Program-made: the position numbers and the translations under genes
Shown here: in pieces, positions 7,713 to 14,885 of the stretch
How positions within the stretch are numbered: the first letter of the stretch is position 1
Layout of the letters: each line of letters starts with the position of its first letter
From: Eubacterium sp.
GTDB taxonomy: Bacteria; Bacillota; Clostridia; Lachnospirales; Lachnospiraceae
NCBI GenBank assembly: GCA_024681495.1
Contig: JAILAS010000203.1
Coordinates: 1-14,885, forward strand
Direction of reading: 5' to 3'
Length of the DNA: 14,885 nt
The notes under the pieces: model-generated
The model's database searches: none
Told to the model about the DNA's origin: nothing
Seen by the model: only the letters and a program-made list of their open reading frames with translations

Positions 7713-7733
7713 TTTCTGACATATGTCAATAAC
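7713..7733. repeat. Operator-like direct repeat, copy 2 (in the leader, next to the ribosome binding site)
   Basis: Second exact copy of the 21-base repeat, 40 bases from the first centre to centre. Its palindrome TGACATATGTCA is at 7717-7728, just after the predicted start of transcription and about three bases upstream of the AAGGAG site. The two copies bracket the -10 box, an arrangement suited to cooperative repression or to a short DNA loop. Confidence 0.8.
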
Positions 7734-7740
7734 TACGTAC

Positions 7741-7769
7741 ACTATATCACCGTTTCTGACATATGTCAA
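7741..7769 (-). promoter_or_regulatory. Promoter of the DUF134–NifX gene
   Basis: On the minus strand, a perfect -35 TTGACA (7764-7769) and -10 TATAGT (7741-7746) are separated by the optimal 17 bases. The -35 box is embedded in one copy of a 21-base operator-like repeat. Transcription should start near 7734, giving a leader of about 30 bases that contains the second copy. Confidence 0.85.
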
Positions 7770-7773
7770 TAAC
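7753..7773. repeat. Operator-like direct repeat, copy 1 (covers the -35 box)
   Basis: A 21-base sequence identical to 7713-7733. It contains the perfect 12-base palindrome TGACATATGTCA at 7757-7768, and its minus-strand TTGACA is the -35 box of the DUF134–NifX promoter. A protein bound here would compete directly with RNA polymerase. The DUF134 protein itself is the obvious candidate, by position only. Confidence 0.8.
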
Positions 7774-7792
7774 CGGGCGGGAAGGCGGATTG

Positions 7793-7808
7793 GCGGCCGG
7801 AAGGCCGC
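7793..7808. other. GC-rich hairpin after the MATE gene
   Basis: A perfect 6-bp stem GCGGCC/GGCCGC with a GGAA tetraloop lies about 10 bases past the MATE stop codon on the minus strand. There is no U-tract, so it is not a classical intrinsic terminator; it may stabilise the 3' end of the message or aid Rho-dependent termination. Readthrough into the DUF134–NifX gene cannot be excluded. Confidence 0.4.
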
Positions 7809-7817
7809 TACCCGGGC

Positions 7818-9158
7818 CTATCTCCTGTCGGCCACGGCCTTGGTCTTCCAGGCGCCGCTGAAGTACCTGAGGACCGAGAGAATCAGCGAATAGCCCCAGC
7901 TTATGGGGACGGAGATCCACACGGCCGAGCCGCCGAATCCGAAGAAATACGCCATGACGTATGCAACAACACACCTGATAATAAGACCCGAGAACGAGTT
8001 GAACATCGTGAACGTAACGTCGCCGGCTCCCTGCATTACCGCGTTTATGGTCATGTAGACGCAGAATATCCAGAAGATGCACGAGCAGAAGTGCAGGTAT
8101 CCGTAGCCGGCCCACATGGCCTCGTCGGACACTCCGAAGAGCGCGATGAGCGGGGTCGAGAAGATAAAGGTTATGGCGCTTAAGACCACGCAGACCGCGA
8201 AGCCTATGCCCACTATGTTCTTCAGCCCCTCGGAGACTCTCTCCCACCTGCCGGCGCCGACGTTTTGGCCGGTGAACATGCTCATGCCGGCGTTGAAGGC
8301 GAAGACGGGGATTAAGACGAGGTTCTCGATTCGGATGGCCGCCGCGTATCCGGCCGTCATGTCGAAGGTATTTACGAGCCTCTGGACCACGATCTGTCCG
8401 AGGGAAATCGCGCACTGCTGGATGATTACGGGGATGCCGAACCTGATGGCCAGGCCGCCTATTTCAGCGTCGTACTTAAGCTCGGAGAGCCCCACCCTCA
8501 GGGTTTCGTACCTGGTCTCCATGTAGATGATGCTGACCACGGCGGCTACGGCCTGCGATATGGCGGTGGCCACGGCCACTCCCGTGATTCCGGCGTGGAG
8601 CACGAGTACGAAGACAAGGTCGAGCACGATGTTAAGCACCGACGATATGAGCAGGAAGTAAAGTCCCGCCTTGGAGTCTCCGACCGAGCGAAGCAGGTTC
8701 GTGGCAGTGTTGTAGAGGAACTGGAAAAGGAGCGCCACGCAGTATATCCTGAAGTACAATACGGCCTGATTAAAGAGCTCACCCTCCGCGTTCAGCACGT
8801 ATTGGAAGAACAGCCCGGCGAAGACCTCGGCCAGCACCGTCACGGCGATTCCGAGCGCAGCGTTCAGTATGAACGAGGATGCCACGGCCTTCTTCACGTC
8901 GTCGAGCTTCCCGGCCCCGAACAGCTGCGATGTCACGATCGAGCATCCCGTCGACATTCCTATGGCGACTCCGGTGAAGAGCGCGACCGCGGGAACGTTG
9001 GTGCCCACGGCGGCCAGGGCCAGCTCGCCGACGTAGTTGCCGACAATAATGCTGTCCACCATGGAATAAAACTGCTGAAGGAAGATGCTGAGCATTATCG
9101 GCAGCGTGAATAGTATAATCTGCTTACGAATGGGTCCTTGTGTCATCGTGGGTTCCAT
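7818..9158 (-). CDS. MATE family multidrug/cation antiporter
   Basis: A 446-residue, 12-helix membrane transporter of the MATE (multidrug and toxin extrusion) family, which expels cationic compounds in exchange for Na+ or H+. The two homologous halves are visible: the loop SQLFGAGKLDDVKKA (77-91) in the first half is matched by GQNVGAGRWERVSEG (297-311) in the second, and RSVGDSKAGLYF (157-168) by MQGAGDVTFTMF (375-386). The opening segment PIRKQIILFTLPIMLSIF is typical of clostridial members. The start at 9158 is preceded by a perfect AGGAGG five bases upstream, which excludes the later M5. Substrate cannot be told from sequence. It follows the methyltransferase gene by 67 bases and may share its transcript. 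A GC-rich hairpin lies after the stop but has no U-tract. Confidence 0.93.
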   Translation of the reverse strand: MEPTMTQGPIRKQIILFTLPIMLSIFLQQFYSMVDSIIVGNYVGELALAAVGTNVPAVALFTGVAIGMSTGCSIVTSQLFGAGKLDDVKKAVASSFILNAALGIAVTVLAEVFAGLFFQYVLNAEGELFNQAVLYFRIYCVALLFQFLYNTATNLLRSVGDSKAGLYFLLISSVLNIVLDLVFVLVLHAGITGVAVATAISQAVAAVVSIIYMETRYETLRVGLSELKYDAEIGGLAIRFGIPVIIQQCAISLGQIVVQRLVNTFDMTAGYAAAIRIENLVLIPVFAFNAGMSMFTGQNVGAGRWERVSEGLKNIVGIGFAVCVVLSAITFIFSTPLIALFGVSDEAMWAGYGYLHFCSCIFWIFCVYMTINAVMQGAGDVTFTMFNSFSGLIIRCVVAYVMAYFFGFGGSAVWISVPISWGYSLILSVLRYFSGAWKTKAVADRR

Positions 9159-9225
9159 ATTTTCCTCCTGTCCGAACGCACTGTAGGTAGATGGCGGGCG
9201 GCTTAATCTCCCGCACCGCCGGGAT

Positions 9226-9825
9226 TTATTTTTTTATCACCGCGACCGCGCACGGGATCCGGCCGGGCGCCAGCGAAAACTCCACGTCTTCGTAGCCCAG
9301 CTCCGCGAAGAATCCGCGATAACTGTCGTAGGTGAATTCCCTCTTGAAATCGGCCCCCGCCGCATCGATGGTCTTCGAAAGCGCCGTGGTCTTTTCGGCC
9401 GCGTTTTTATTTATGTATGTGGGGATAATGACCTTTCCTCCCGGCCTGCACACGCGGTATAGCTCTCCGACCGCGCGGGCGGGATTGTCGAGTAGGTGAA
9501 TGACGTTCGCCGCCACCACCTTATTGAACGACTCGTCCTGATAGTCCAGCGATGTTATGTCAACCTTTGCAAAGGTGACATTGTTATAGATCACGGTGTT
9601 TTTCCGGGCCTTCTCAAGCATCTTCTCCGAAAAGTCCGTAGCCGTGAGCGAGTGGCACAGCGGAGCTATTACCTCACTCAAAAAGCCGGTGCCGCAGGCG
9701 CACTCGAGCACCTCGTCGTCGGCTTCTATCTGTTCCGCTATGATTTTGCGCAGTTTACTGTGGGTCTTTCCGTTTATGACATTCACAAAGAAGTCATAGG
9801 CCCACGCCACATTGTCCCAAAACAT
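9226..9825 (-). CDS. Class I SAM-dependent methyltransferase
   Basis: A 199-residue soluble methyltransferase of the UbiE/Methyltransf_11 type. The N-terminus MFWDNVAWAYDFF resembles the quinone/menaquinone methyltransferase entry segment. The SAM-binding motif I is VLECACGTGFL (39-49), with D64 (TATDFSEKML) as the probable ribose-binding acid, the motif III/IV region VAANVIHLLDNP at 104-115 and CRPGGKVIIPTY at 126-137. No substrate-recognition domain is present and no menaquinone genes are nearby, so the substrate is unknown. The start at 9825 has AGGAGA five bases upstream. It follows a decayed glycosyltransferase and precedes the MATE gene on the same strand. Confidence 0.88.
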   Translation of the reverse strand: MFWDNVAWAYDFFVNVINGKTHSKLRKIIAEQIEADDEVLECACGTGFLSEVIAPLCHSLTATDFSEKMLEKARKNTVIYNNVTFAKVDITSLDYQDESFNKVVAANVIHLLDNPARAVGELYRVCRPGGKVIIPTYINKNAAEKTTALSKTIDAAGADFKREFTYDSYRGFFAELGYEDVEFSLAPGRIPCAVAVIKK

Positions 9826-9843
9826 TTATTTCTCCTAAACCTC

Positions 9844-10031
9844 TCATCGTAAATCAGCAGATGCCTCGCTGCCGGTATACTCGCCCGTATCGAAATCGGC
9901 GAATCCAAAAACCTAAGGTACTCTCCCTCAACATATTGCAGGGCGACGTTTCTGGCGCCGCCCTGTCTCATGTTCTCGTCGAGGTGTTCGACGCTGTTAT
10001 AACAGGGAACGATCACCGTCACTTTCTTCAT
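9844..10031 (-). pseudogene. Remnant of a family-2 glycosyltransferase
   Basis: The segment keeps a ribosome binding site and start (10031) and begins MKKVTVIVPCYNSVEHLD, the classic GT2 N-terminus. It then jumps directly to ENMRQGGARNVALQYVEGEY, which in intact GT2 proteins comes after the missing nucleotide-binding DDGSTD region. About 40-70 codons are therefore deleted in frame. After GEYLRFLDS the expected DDY is gone; the sequence then continues best in a shifted frame (VFGFADFDTGEY..., about 9912 down to a TGA at 9844-9846), which may be the old C-terminus. The catalytic domain is lost, so no activity is expected. The nominal open frame runs on into the methyltransferase start, which is by chance. 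Confidence 0.72.
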
Positions 10032-10058
10032 AATTCTCTCTCCGACAATATGGTTCCC

Positions 10059-10868
10059 CTAAAACTCGGCGTTCAGGGCCTCCATGGTGTCGATTACAAC
10101 CACACAGTCTTCCGTTACGTTTTCCATCACATAGCGCATCTGGTTCATGGGAATGGCCACGCATCCGCCGGTGTAGGGCTTCCTGTCGCCCAGGCAGTGA
10201 AGGAATATCGCGGAGCCTCTGCCCAGCTCGCCGTCCTCGTTAAAACTGATATTAAGGCCGTACTGATACTGGTAGGTGTACTCTATAAGGTGCTCGCTGT
10301 TTTCCGTGTCGAGATCGGGATAGTCATTTATATCAACCATCTGGTTGTAACACATTCCCTCGTTCTGATCGCCTGACCAGTACAGGTCGTCCGTAACCTT
10401 CACGTAGGGAATGGCGCATCCGGGATCATCAGCGATTCCGAACGCCGCATTGAAATGATAGGTTCCGATGGGCGTCTGACCACAGCCCTCTACGTGGTCC
10501 TCGTCGGCGCAGCTGCCGTTAATACCGATGTAACCGGGGGTACTCATGATCATCTTCCAGGTGCCGTCGTCTTCCTTCTCGTGCATGGAGACCCATGCGG
10601 TGGACGTGTCGTAAATAGCCACAACCATCATCTGCTGCGCGTCACCGGACGCATCGAGTGCGGTAACCCATTCGGGCGAATCCTCGGCCTCCAGGGAAAG
10701 CTGTTCCCTCGTGCTGCTGCCGCTTCCCGCATCGGCGCTCTCGGCGGTCTGTGCGCTCTCGGCAGTCTGTTCGCCGCTCGCGCTCTCACTTCCGGATCCG
10801 GACTGTCCGCATCCCGCAAGTGCAAGCGTCAAAGCCGCAACCATGGCTACAATAACCCTCTTTTTCAT
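10059..10868 (-). CDS. Lipoprotein L,D-transpeptidase (YkuD domain)
   Basis: A 269-residue secreted lipoprotein predicted to form 3-3 peptidoglycan cross-links or attach partners to peptidoglycan. The signal peptide MKKRVIVAMVAALTLALAGC ends in a lipobox with C20 as the lipid-modified cysteine. A low-complexity Ser/Glu/Ala linker follows (about 21-60, with the duplicated TAESAQTAES). The YkuD catalytic domain spans about 80-262, with H224 in IFLHC and the nucleophile C236 in YTGGCVAIP, matching the H...(S/T)xGC pattern, with TGGC where SHGC is commonest. Several extra cysteines (C120, C129, C151, C173, C225, C255) could form disulphides outside the membrane. The start at 10868 is preceded by GGAG/AGGG. 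It is the first gene left of the divergent region and probably heads the transcript through the methyltransferase and MATE genes. Confidence 0.87.
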   Translation of the reverse strand: MKKRVIVAMVAALTLALAGCGQSGSGSESASGEQTAESAQTAESADAGSGSSTREQLSLEAEDSPEWVTALDASGDAQQMMVVAIYDTSTAWVSMHEKEDDGTWKMIMSTPGYIGINGSCADEDHVEGCGQTPIGTYHFNAAFGIADDPGCAIPYVKVTDDLYWSGDQNEGMCYNQMVDINDYPDLDTENSEHLIEYTYQYQYGLNISFNEDGELGRGSAIFLHCLGDRKPYTGGCVAIPMNQMRYVMENVTEDCVVVIDTMEALNAEF

Positions 10869-10952
10869 AATCCCTACTCCCTTCTCCGCAGTTCACATCA
10901 CTACGGAATCAAAACACAAGCACTACAATTTAGCGCATTTACATACAACACT

Positions 10953-10975
10953 ATTATAACTTGTTTTCCAAATAT
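10953..10975 (-). promoter_or_regulatory. Probable promoter of the L,D-transpeptidase gene
   Basis: On the minus strand a perfect -10 box TATAAT (10953-10958) lies about 85 bases upstream of the start codon in AT-rich DNA. No good -35 box sits at standard spacing (the best, TGGTGA, is 16 bases away; a TTGACT lies too far upstream at 23). The exact promoter is therefore uncertain. Confidence 0.45.
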
Positions 10976-11021
10976 CACCACAGTCAATTTGATTTTTTAT
11001 TTCATCTTAATCCACGGTTTA

Positions 11022-11050
11022 TTTACTCACCCACTTTAAAGTGATATAGT
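11022..11050 (+). promoter_or_regulatory. Promoter of the giant lipoprotein gene, with palindrome in the spacer
   Basis: A -35 box TTTACT (11022-11027; 4 of 6 matches) and a -10 box TATAGT (11045-11050) are 17 bases apart. A perfect 12-base palindrome CACTTTAAAGTG (11032-11043) fills the spacer and could be an operator, though at this AT content short palindromes can occur by chance. Transcription would start near 11057, leaving a leader of only about 17-30 bases. Confidence 0.6.
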
Positions 11051-11073
11051 TTAATATAAAAAAAGTTAAAAGG

Positions 11074-14000
11074 ATGGAGATAAATATAAAAAAAAGAATC
11101 TTTCCCCTCGTTATTGCATTCTGCATGCTACTGACCGGATGCGGCTCTTCCGGCGACTGGACAGAGACGTCCACCACTACCGACAGCTCAGAATACGTAA
11201 TAACAGTCATCAACGAGAACGGTAATCCCGTCTCATCAGCCTCCGTAACACTCGACGGAAGCAGCCAATCCACCGATTCATACGGCACAGCGGCATTCGC
11301 CTATGACAAAGACGACTCATCTGCGCACAGCCTGACCGTTACCGCGAGCGACTACCGCGACTTCAGCAATGACAGCTTCTACTTCGCCGGCAGCGGAAAG
11401 AGCATTGTAAGACTCAATTCGGAAGGCTCCAGCGAGCTCTCCCTGAAAAAGGCCACCTTCATAGAAGGCGACTACAGCGTCGACGCTCTTAACACCCTGA
11501 TTTCCCTCACCAGGGGAAACGGGGATACATTCAGCCTGACGACCACCGCCCAGGCCGACAGCAGCGACATTGCCAAGTACGAACTCATTCAGGAACAGGA
11601 TGGCAACGCAAACGTAATCGCCACCTCCACCGACGGAAATTTCAGTAACGTCAGCGTGGACAGCTTCGAACCGGGCTCTAACATCTACATCCTCGTCACC
11701 GACAATTCGGGCGCCGAAAAGAGCACGGCTCTTCGAATAAGCGTAAGCGAACAGCTCCAGGATGTGGCGGCAGAGATTTCCTTCGGCGACGTTTCCGCGG
11801 AAATCCCCGAGGATACGCCGCTCCTCTCGGAATTCGACAGCATCGACATCAATCTGCCGAACGGCTCTATCTCCTATTCCACGGAGAGGGAAGACGGAAA
11901 GACCACAGTCAACATCGGAATCAACGCGGATCCCGAGGCGGTCGCAGACTCCGAGACCTTCGAAGATCTCCTCAGGAACATGTCCACCATGTCGGATGAC
12001 GATTCCGACGAACTCGCAGAGGACTTCGATAAGATATTTAATGACTACGGAAACGCATTGGAAAGCGGTTCAATGCTTACCGGATTCAAAAACGATACAG
12101 ACACAGAAAAGGGAATCGAGATTATCGGCGCCCTCTCGGGTACAGTTAATCAGAGCGGTAAGGTAACCGAGGTACAAGGATACCTGGCGATTTCGGCCGA
12201 GGCCAGCGCCGAGTTCAGCGCCACCGCCGTGGTCGTCTACATCCCCGTCACCTTCTCGGTTGAAATAAGCGGAGGAGCAGAGCTCTCATCCCCCATCATC
12301 CTGAACCTCGAGGCCGGAACCCTCAACTCCGAGCTCGACGTCGCCTTCACGGAAGGCATTACCGGCAAGGCCGGTGTCGGCGTCAAGTACCTCAACGCCG
12401 GAGTGTTCGGCTCGGCTGAGCTCGAGGAGGACGTGACTCTCCCCTACCTGGGCAACGATCTGGCCCTCACCGCGGTTACACTCTCCGGCTCATTCGGAGT
12501 ATACGCCCTGGCCGGACCGTTCGAAAACGACCTGACACTGATCGACGGAGATTACCCATTGTTCCCGCGTTCGGATACCAAGGCGATAACCAAAAGCCTG
12601 AATTCCCTCTCCGACATGTCTTCCTACTCCTTAATTGCAGCCGGCACGAAGACATCCTCAAAGGCTCAGGCCAAATCCGTAAGCACAGACCTGGCCTCCA
12701 GCGAGGACAGCGTGGACTACACCACCGCGACCGAGGACGGAGTAGAGCTGCTCGCCGGGGAGCTCGGCACCCTCGAAGACTCGAAAATCATGGCCTTTGA
12801 CATTGCCAAAGCAGGCGATACCGCGGTCATAGTATACGAGGTATTAGACGACGACAGCTCGAGCGATACCTACGGCAGGGAAATCCTCATGTACCGCGTC
12901 CTCACGGAGGACGGATGGTCGAGCGCCAACAAGCTCACCAATGCGACCTCCTATGAGTTCGAGCCCGACCTCTGCAGCGACGGCACAGACATCTACCTCG
13001 CCTACACCACGACCAACGAGACCCTCGGCTCCAACGACCTTTCGACAGAGGACGGTCTGAGCGCGGCCAAGGCATTCGATAAGACCATGGACATCGTTAC
13101 GGCGAAGTTCAACGCATCCACCGGTGTGTTCGAGGACTTCGCAGCAGTCTCCGACACCGACCTCAATGAGTACGACCACTCCCCGAGAATCTACTCCGAC
13201 GGAAGCTGCGTCTACGCGGCATGGATAGCCAACGAGGACGGCGACTTCACCTGCAATAACGAGACCAACGCCATTAAATACGCGACCTGCTCCGGCAGCT
13301 CCTGGGGAAGCGCTCAGACAGCCTCCGCCGCAGGATTCCCCGTGACCGAACTCGCCCTCGGCGACCGTTCCGGCACAGCCTCCATCGCGTACAACCGCCT
13401 GACGGCCACCTACGACAGCAGCACGGCAGACTCCGTGACCTATTACGGCGCCATCGGCGGCAGCACGACCAAGTTGACGGACCACACGCTCGACAACCTC
13501 ACCTTCACCACTCTCCCCGGAGAGAGCGCATCGGCCCTTATCGGCTACGAGGACGAGAACCTCTGCACGGTTTCCACCGAAACCAGCACCGTTTGGGAGA
13601 ACAATGTGGAGGGCCTCTCCAACTACTATCAGGTCCTGGAAGACTGCATTGTCTACCTGAGCTATGACTCGGAGGGCCGGACCGATGTGATGGTCACCTA
13701 CTACAACGACGAGACCTCGACGTGGACCAGCCCAGTTTCTATCTCCGGGCTCGACAAATCCGCGATATCGCTTCGGGCTGTGGACTACGGCGAAGGAATC
13801 ATATTGTCGGCCCTTGGGCTCGACGGAAGCGACGATGAGGTTGACATAAATCTCTATCAGCAGGTCTTCTTCGAGAAGAACGACCTGGAGCTGAAGTCCC
13901 TCGACTACGACGTAGAGAGCGTCACCGCAGACGAGCCTTACGAGGTAAGCGCGAAGATTGTAAACAACGGAACCACCGACATTTCAGCGGTTAATATGGA

Positions 14001-14885
14001 AATCTCGAAGGACGGAGAGACCTACAGCAGCGTCGAATACGCCGTCAATCTGGAGGCCGGAGCATCGACCGAAATCTCGTCCTCAAGCGACGGAGTCAGC
14101 ACCTTCGTGCCCGATGAGATTGACACCTACGAGGTCACCGTTACACCCGTCCCGGAGACCGAAGAAACCGACGAGGACAATAACACCAAGAGCCTCGAGC
14201 TCACCTATTCCGAGCTGGATGTCAGCTCCGAGTGCATCGTAGAGAACGGCTACACCGCCCTGGTGGTTAAGACCGAAAACCTCGGGAACCGCAGCACGAG
14301 CGCGGACGTTAAAATCTTCGACATGGATGACCCCTCGACAATACTCGAGACGGTCAGCACCGGCACCCTGGACGTGGGCGAGAAGTGCTACAACACCGTG
14401 AAGCTCTCCGACGATTGGTTCTCGGAATCCGGAGAGGTTACACTCGGTATCTATGTTGAAAACGGAAACGACGACCTCTATCCCTACAACAACACTACGC
14501 TGCAGTATGTAAGGAGCAGCTACAGTACCTATAACATAACCTATAACCTCACCTACGACGGACACACCGGAACCAACAGCGAGGACAACGCCTCGACCTA
14601 TGACTCCACCAAGGGGCTCGAGCTCGAGGACGCCACCGCGCCGAGCGGCTACGCCTTCACCGGCTGGTATACGGACGAGGACTGCAGCGAGGACTCGCTG
14701 ATTACGGAGATTGCCATCGACACCTGCGGAGACCTTACGCTCTACGCAAAGTACGAGGAGCTGAACCTCGAGACGCACGGAAGCATTGCCGGCGCAGCCG
14801 GCACATACACCTACACCGGCTCGGAGATCGAGCCCTACGTAAGTGTCTACTACGACGGAGAGTACCTGAGCTCCTCCAACTACAG
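11074..14885 (+). CDS. Giant secreted lipoprotein with β-propeller-like, CARDB-like and InlB-type repeat regions (3' end outside window)
   Basis: An open frame of 1,270 codons runs from ATG 11074 to the window edge. The N-terminus is a lipoprotein signal peptide (KKRIFPLVIAFCMLLTGC, lipid cysteine C23), so the protein should sit on the outer face of the membrane. Regions in order: an Ig/carboxypeptidase-regulatory-like fold (about 41-125; VINENGNPVSSASVTL); a poorly characterised acidic stretch with a β-rich part (to about 560); a region of repeated strands like SDGTDIYLAYTT (about 635) and SDGSCVYAAWIA (about 707) suggesting a β-propeller (about 565-930); two CARDB-like adhesion modules (936-1046, 1047-1150); an InlB B-repeat (1151-1228; YNITYNLTYDG, GYAFTGWY, GDLTLYAKY); and the start of a further surface-protein repeat (YTYTGSEIEPYVSVYYDG). 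It is strongly acidic. Role: surface adhesion or ligand binding, inferred. The exact start codon is uncertain. Confidence 0.85.
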   Translation, partial: MEINIKKRIFPLVIAFCMLLTGCGSSGDWTETSTTTDSSEYVITVINENGNPVSSASVTLDGSSQSTDSYGTAAFAYDKDDSSAHSLTVTASDYRDFSNDSFYFAGSGKSIVRLNSEGSSELSLKKATFIEGDYSVDALNTLISLTRGNGDTFSLTTTAQADSSDIAKYELIQEQDGNANVIATSTDGNFSNVSVDSFEPGSNIYILVTDNSGAEKSTALRISVSEQLQDVAAEISFGDVSAEIPEDTPLLSEFDSIDINLPNGSISYSTEREDGKTTVNIGINADPEAVADSETFEDLLRNMSTMSDDDSDELAEDFDKIFNDYGNALESGSMLTGFKNDTDTEKGIEIIGALSGTVNQSGKVTEVQGYLAISAEASAEFSATAVVVYIPVTFSVEISGGAELSSPIILNLEAGTLNSELDVAFTEGITGKAGVGVKYLNAGVFGSAELEEDVTLPYLGNDLALTAVTLSGSFGVYALAGPFENDLTLIDGDYPLFPRSDTKAITKSLNSLSDMSSYSLIAAGTKTSSKAQAKSVSTDLASSEDSVDYTTATEDGVELLAGELGTLEDSKIMAFDIAKAGDTAVIVYEVLDDDSSSDTYGREILMYRVLTEDGWSSANKLTNATSYEFEPDLCSDGTDIYLAYTTTNETLGSNDLSTEDGLSAAKAFDKTMDIVTAKFNASTGVFEDFAAVSDTDLNEYDHSPRIYSDGSCVYAAWIANEDGDFTCNNETNAIKYATCSGSSWGSAQTASAAGFPVTELALGDRSGTASIAYNRLTATYDSSTADSVTYYGAIGGSTTKLTDHTLDNLTFTTLPGESASALIGYEDENLCTVSTETSTVWENNVEGLSNYYQVLEDCIVYLSYDSEGRTDVMVTYYNDETSTWTSPVSISGLDKSAISLRAVDYGEGIILSALGLDGSDDEVDINLYQQVFFEKNDLELKSLDYDVESVTADEPYEVSAKIVNNGTTDISAVNMEISKDGETYSSVEYAVNLEAGASTEISSSSDGVSTFVPDEIDTYEVTVTPVPETEETDEDNNTKSLELTYSELDVSSECIVENGYTALVVKTENLGNRSTSADVKIFDMDDPSTILETVSTGTLDVGEKCYNTVKLSDDWFSESGEVTLGIYVENGNDDLYPYNNTTLQYVRSSYSTYNITYNLTYDGHTGTNSEDNASTYDSTKGLELEDATAPSGYAFTGWYTDEDCSEDSLITEIAIDTCGDLTLYAKYEELNLETHGSIAGAAGTYTYTGSEIEPYVSVYYDGEYLSSSNY

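Larger units (their letters stand above)
10869..11073. other. Divergent AT-rich intergenic region
   Basis: About 205 bases between the minus-strand L,D-transpeptidase gene and the plus-strand giant lipoprotein gene. It is clearly more AT-rich than the coding DNA on either side and holds the promoters for both directions, plus a 12-base palindrome in the plus-strand promoter. No small ORF with a ribosome binding site or RNA gene was recognised in it. Confidence 0.7.

Noticed and set aside
7704..7769. Extending the DUF134–NifX protein upstream to the ATG at 7769 (22 extra residues).
   Set aside because: That stretch is the promoter and both operator repeats; the ATG lies inside a palindrome, has no ribosome binding site, and DUF134 proteins normally begin MPRPxxCR, as at 7703.
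7793..7808. Intrinsic terminator for the MATE gene.
   Set aside because: The stem is good but no U-tract follows on either strand, so it is listed only as a hairpin.
9783..10031. A complete 82-residue protein.
   Set aside because: Its first two-thirds are two separate parts of a GT2 domain joined by deletion, and its tail overlaps the start of the methyltransferase gene, so it is called a remnant.
11125..11127. ATG at 11125 as start of the giant lipoprotein.
   Set aside because: It falls inside the hydrophobic signal peptide, which would be destroyed, and has no ribosome binding site.
12844..14778. Long minus-strand open frames (213 and 231 codons) under the giant lipoprotein.
   Set aside because: Their proteins are Val/Gly/Arg-rich low-complexity translations of the complementary codons, with no motifs and no ribosome binding sites; the plus frame is continuous and has a signal peptide and domains.

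Overview
The window looks like a chromosomal segment from a moderately high-GC, low-motility-type member of the class Clostridia (Firmicutes), most plausibly Lachnospiraceae or a close relative. That placement is an inference from gene content: a B12-dependent methionine synthase whose reactivation domain is a separate gene, a DUF134–NifX fusion, a 7TM–(degenerate GGDEF)–EAL protein, a secreted lipoprotein carrying CARDB-like and InlB-type repeats, and strong AGGAGG-type ribosome binding sites. No rRNA, tRNA, CRISPR, phage or insertion-sequence gene was seen.

Layout. From position 1 to about 10,870 every gene is on the minus strand; at about 10,970 there is a divergent AT-rich promoter region, and one very large plus-strand gene then runs off the right edge. 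Reading in the direction of transcription, the minus-strand genes fall into three groups. (a) LDT group, 10,868 to 7,818: a lipoprotein L,D-transpeptidase (YkuD), a decayed family-2 glycosyltransferase, a class I methyltransferase and a MATE efflux transporter. (b) A single gene, 7,703 to 6,936: a DUF134 helix-turn-helix regulator fused to a NifX/dinitrogenase-cofactor domain with a His/Cys metal-binding tail. It has its own promoter, two identical 21-bp operator-like repeats and a clear terminator. (c) A five-gene run, 6,759 to beyond position 1: nitronate monooxygenase family protein, membrane EAL phosphodiesterase, metF, a stand-alone MetH reactivation-domain gene and metH (3' end outside the window). 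Gaps of 3-20 bases and a good promoter only upstream of the first gene suggest one operon.

How the genes work together. metF makes 5-methyltetrahydrofolate, metH uses it through cobalamin to methylate homocysteine, and the separate activation-domain protein would reductively remethylate cobalamin when it is oxidised. The EAL protein sits directly upstream of metF in the same run, so c-di-GMP turnover and methionine/one-carbon metabolism may be co-expressed. The DUF134–NifX protein looks autoregulated, and may also yield a free NifX-like metal protein from an internal start site placed exactly at the domain junction.

The most unusual signals are: the twin 21-bp repeats exactly 40 bp apart around the DUF134–NifX promoter; the internal Shine-Dalgarno plus ATG inside that fusion; an operator-like palindrome at the start of the methionine run; the presence of a c-di-GMP phosphodiesterase in that run; and the start of the giant lipoprotein, where the best-placed ribosome binding site points at an ATA codon instead of ATG.
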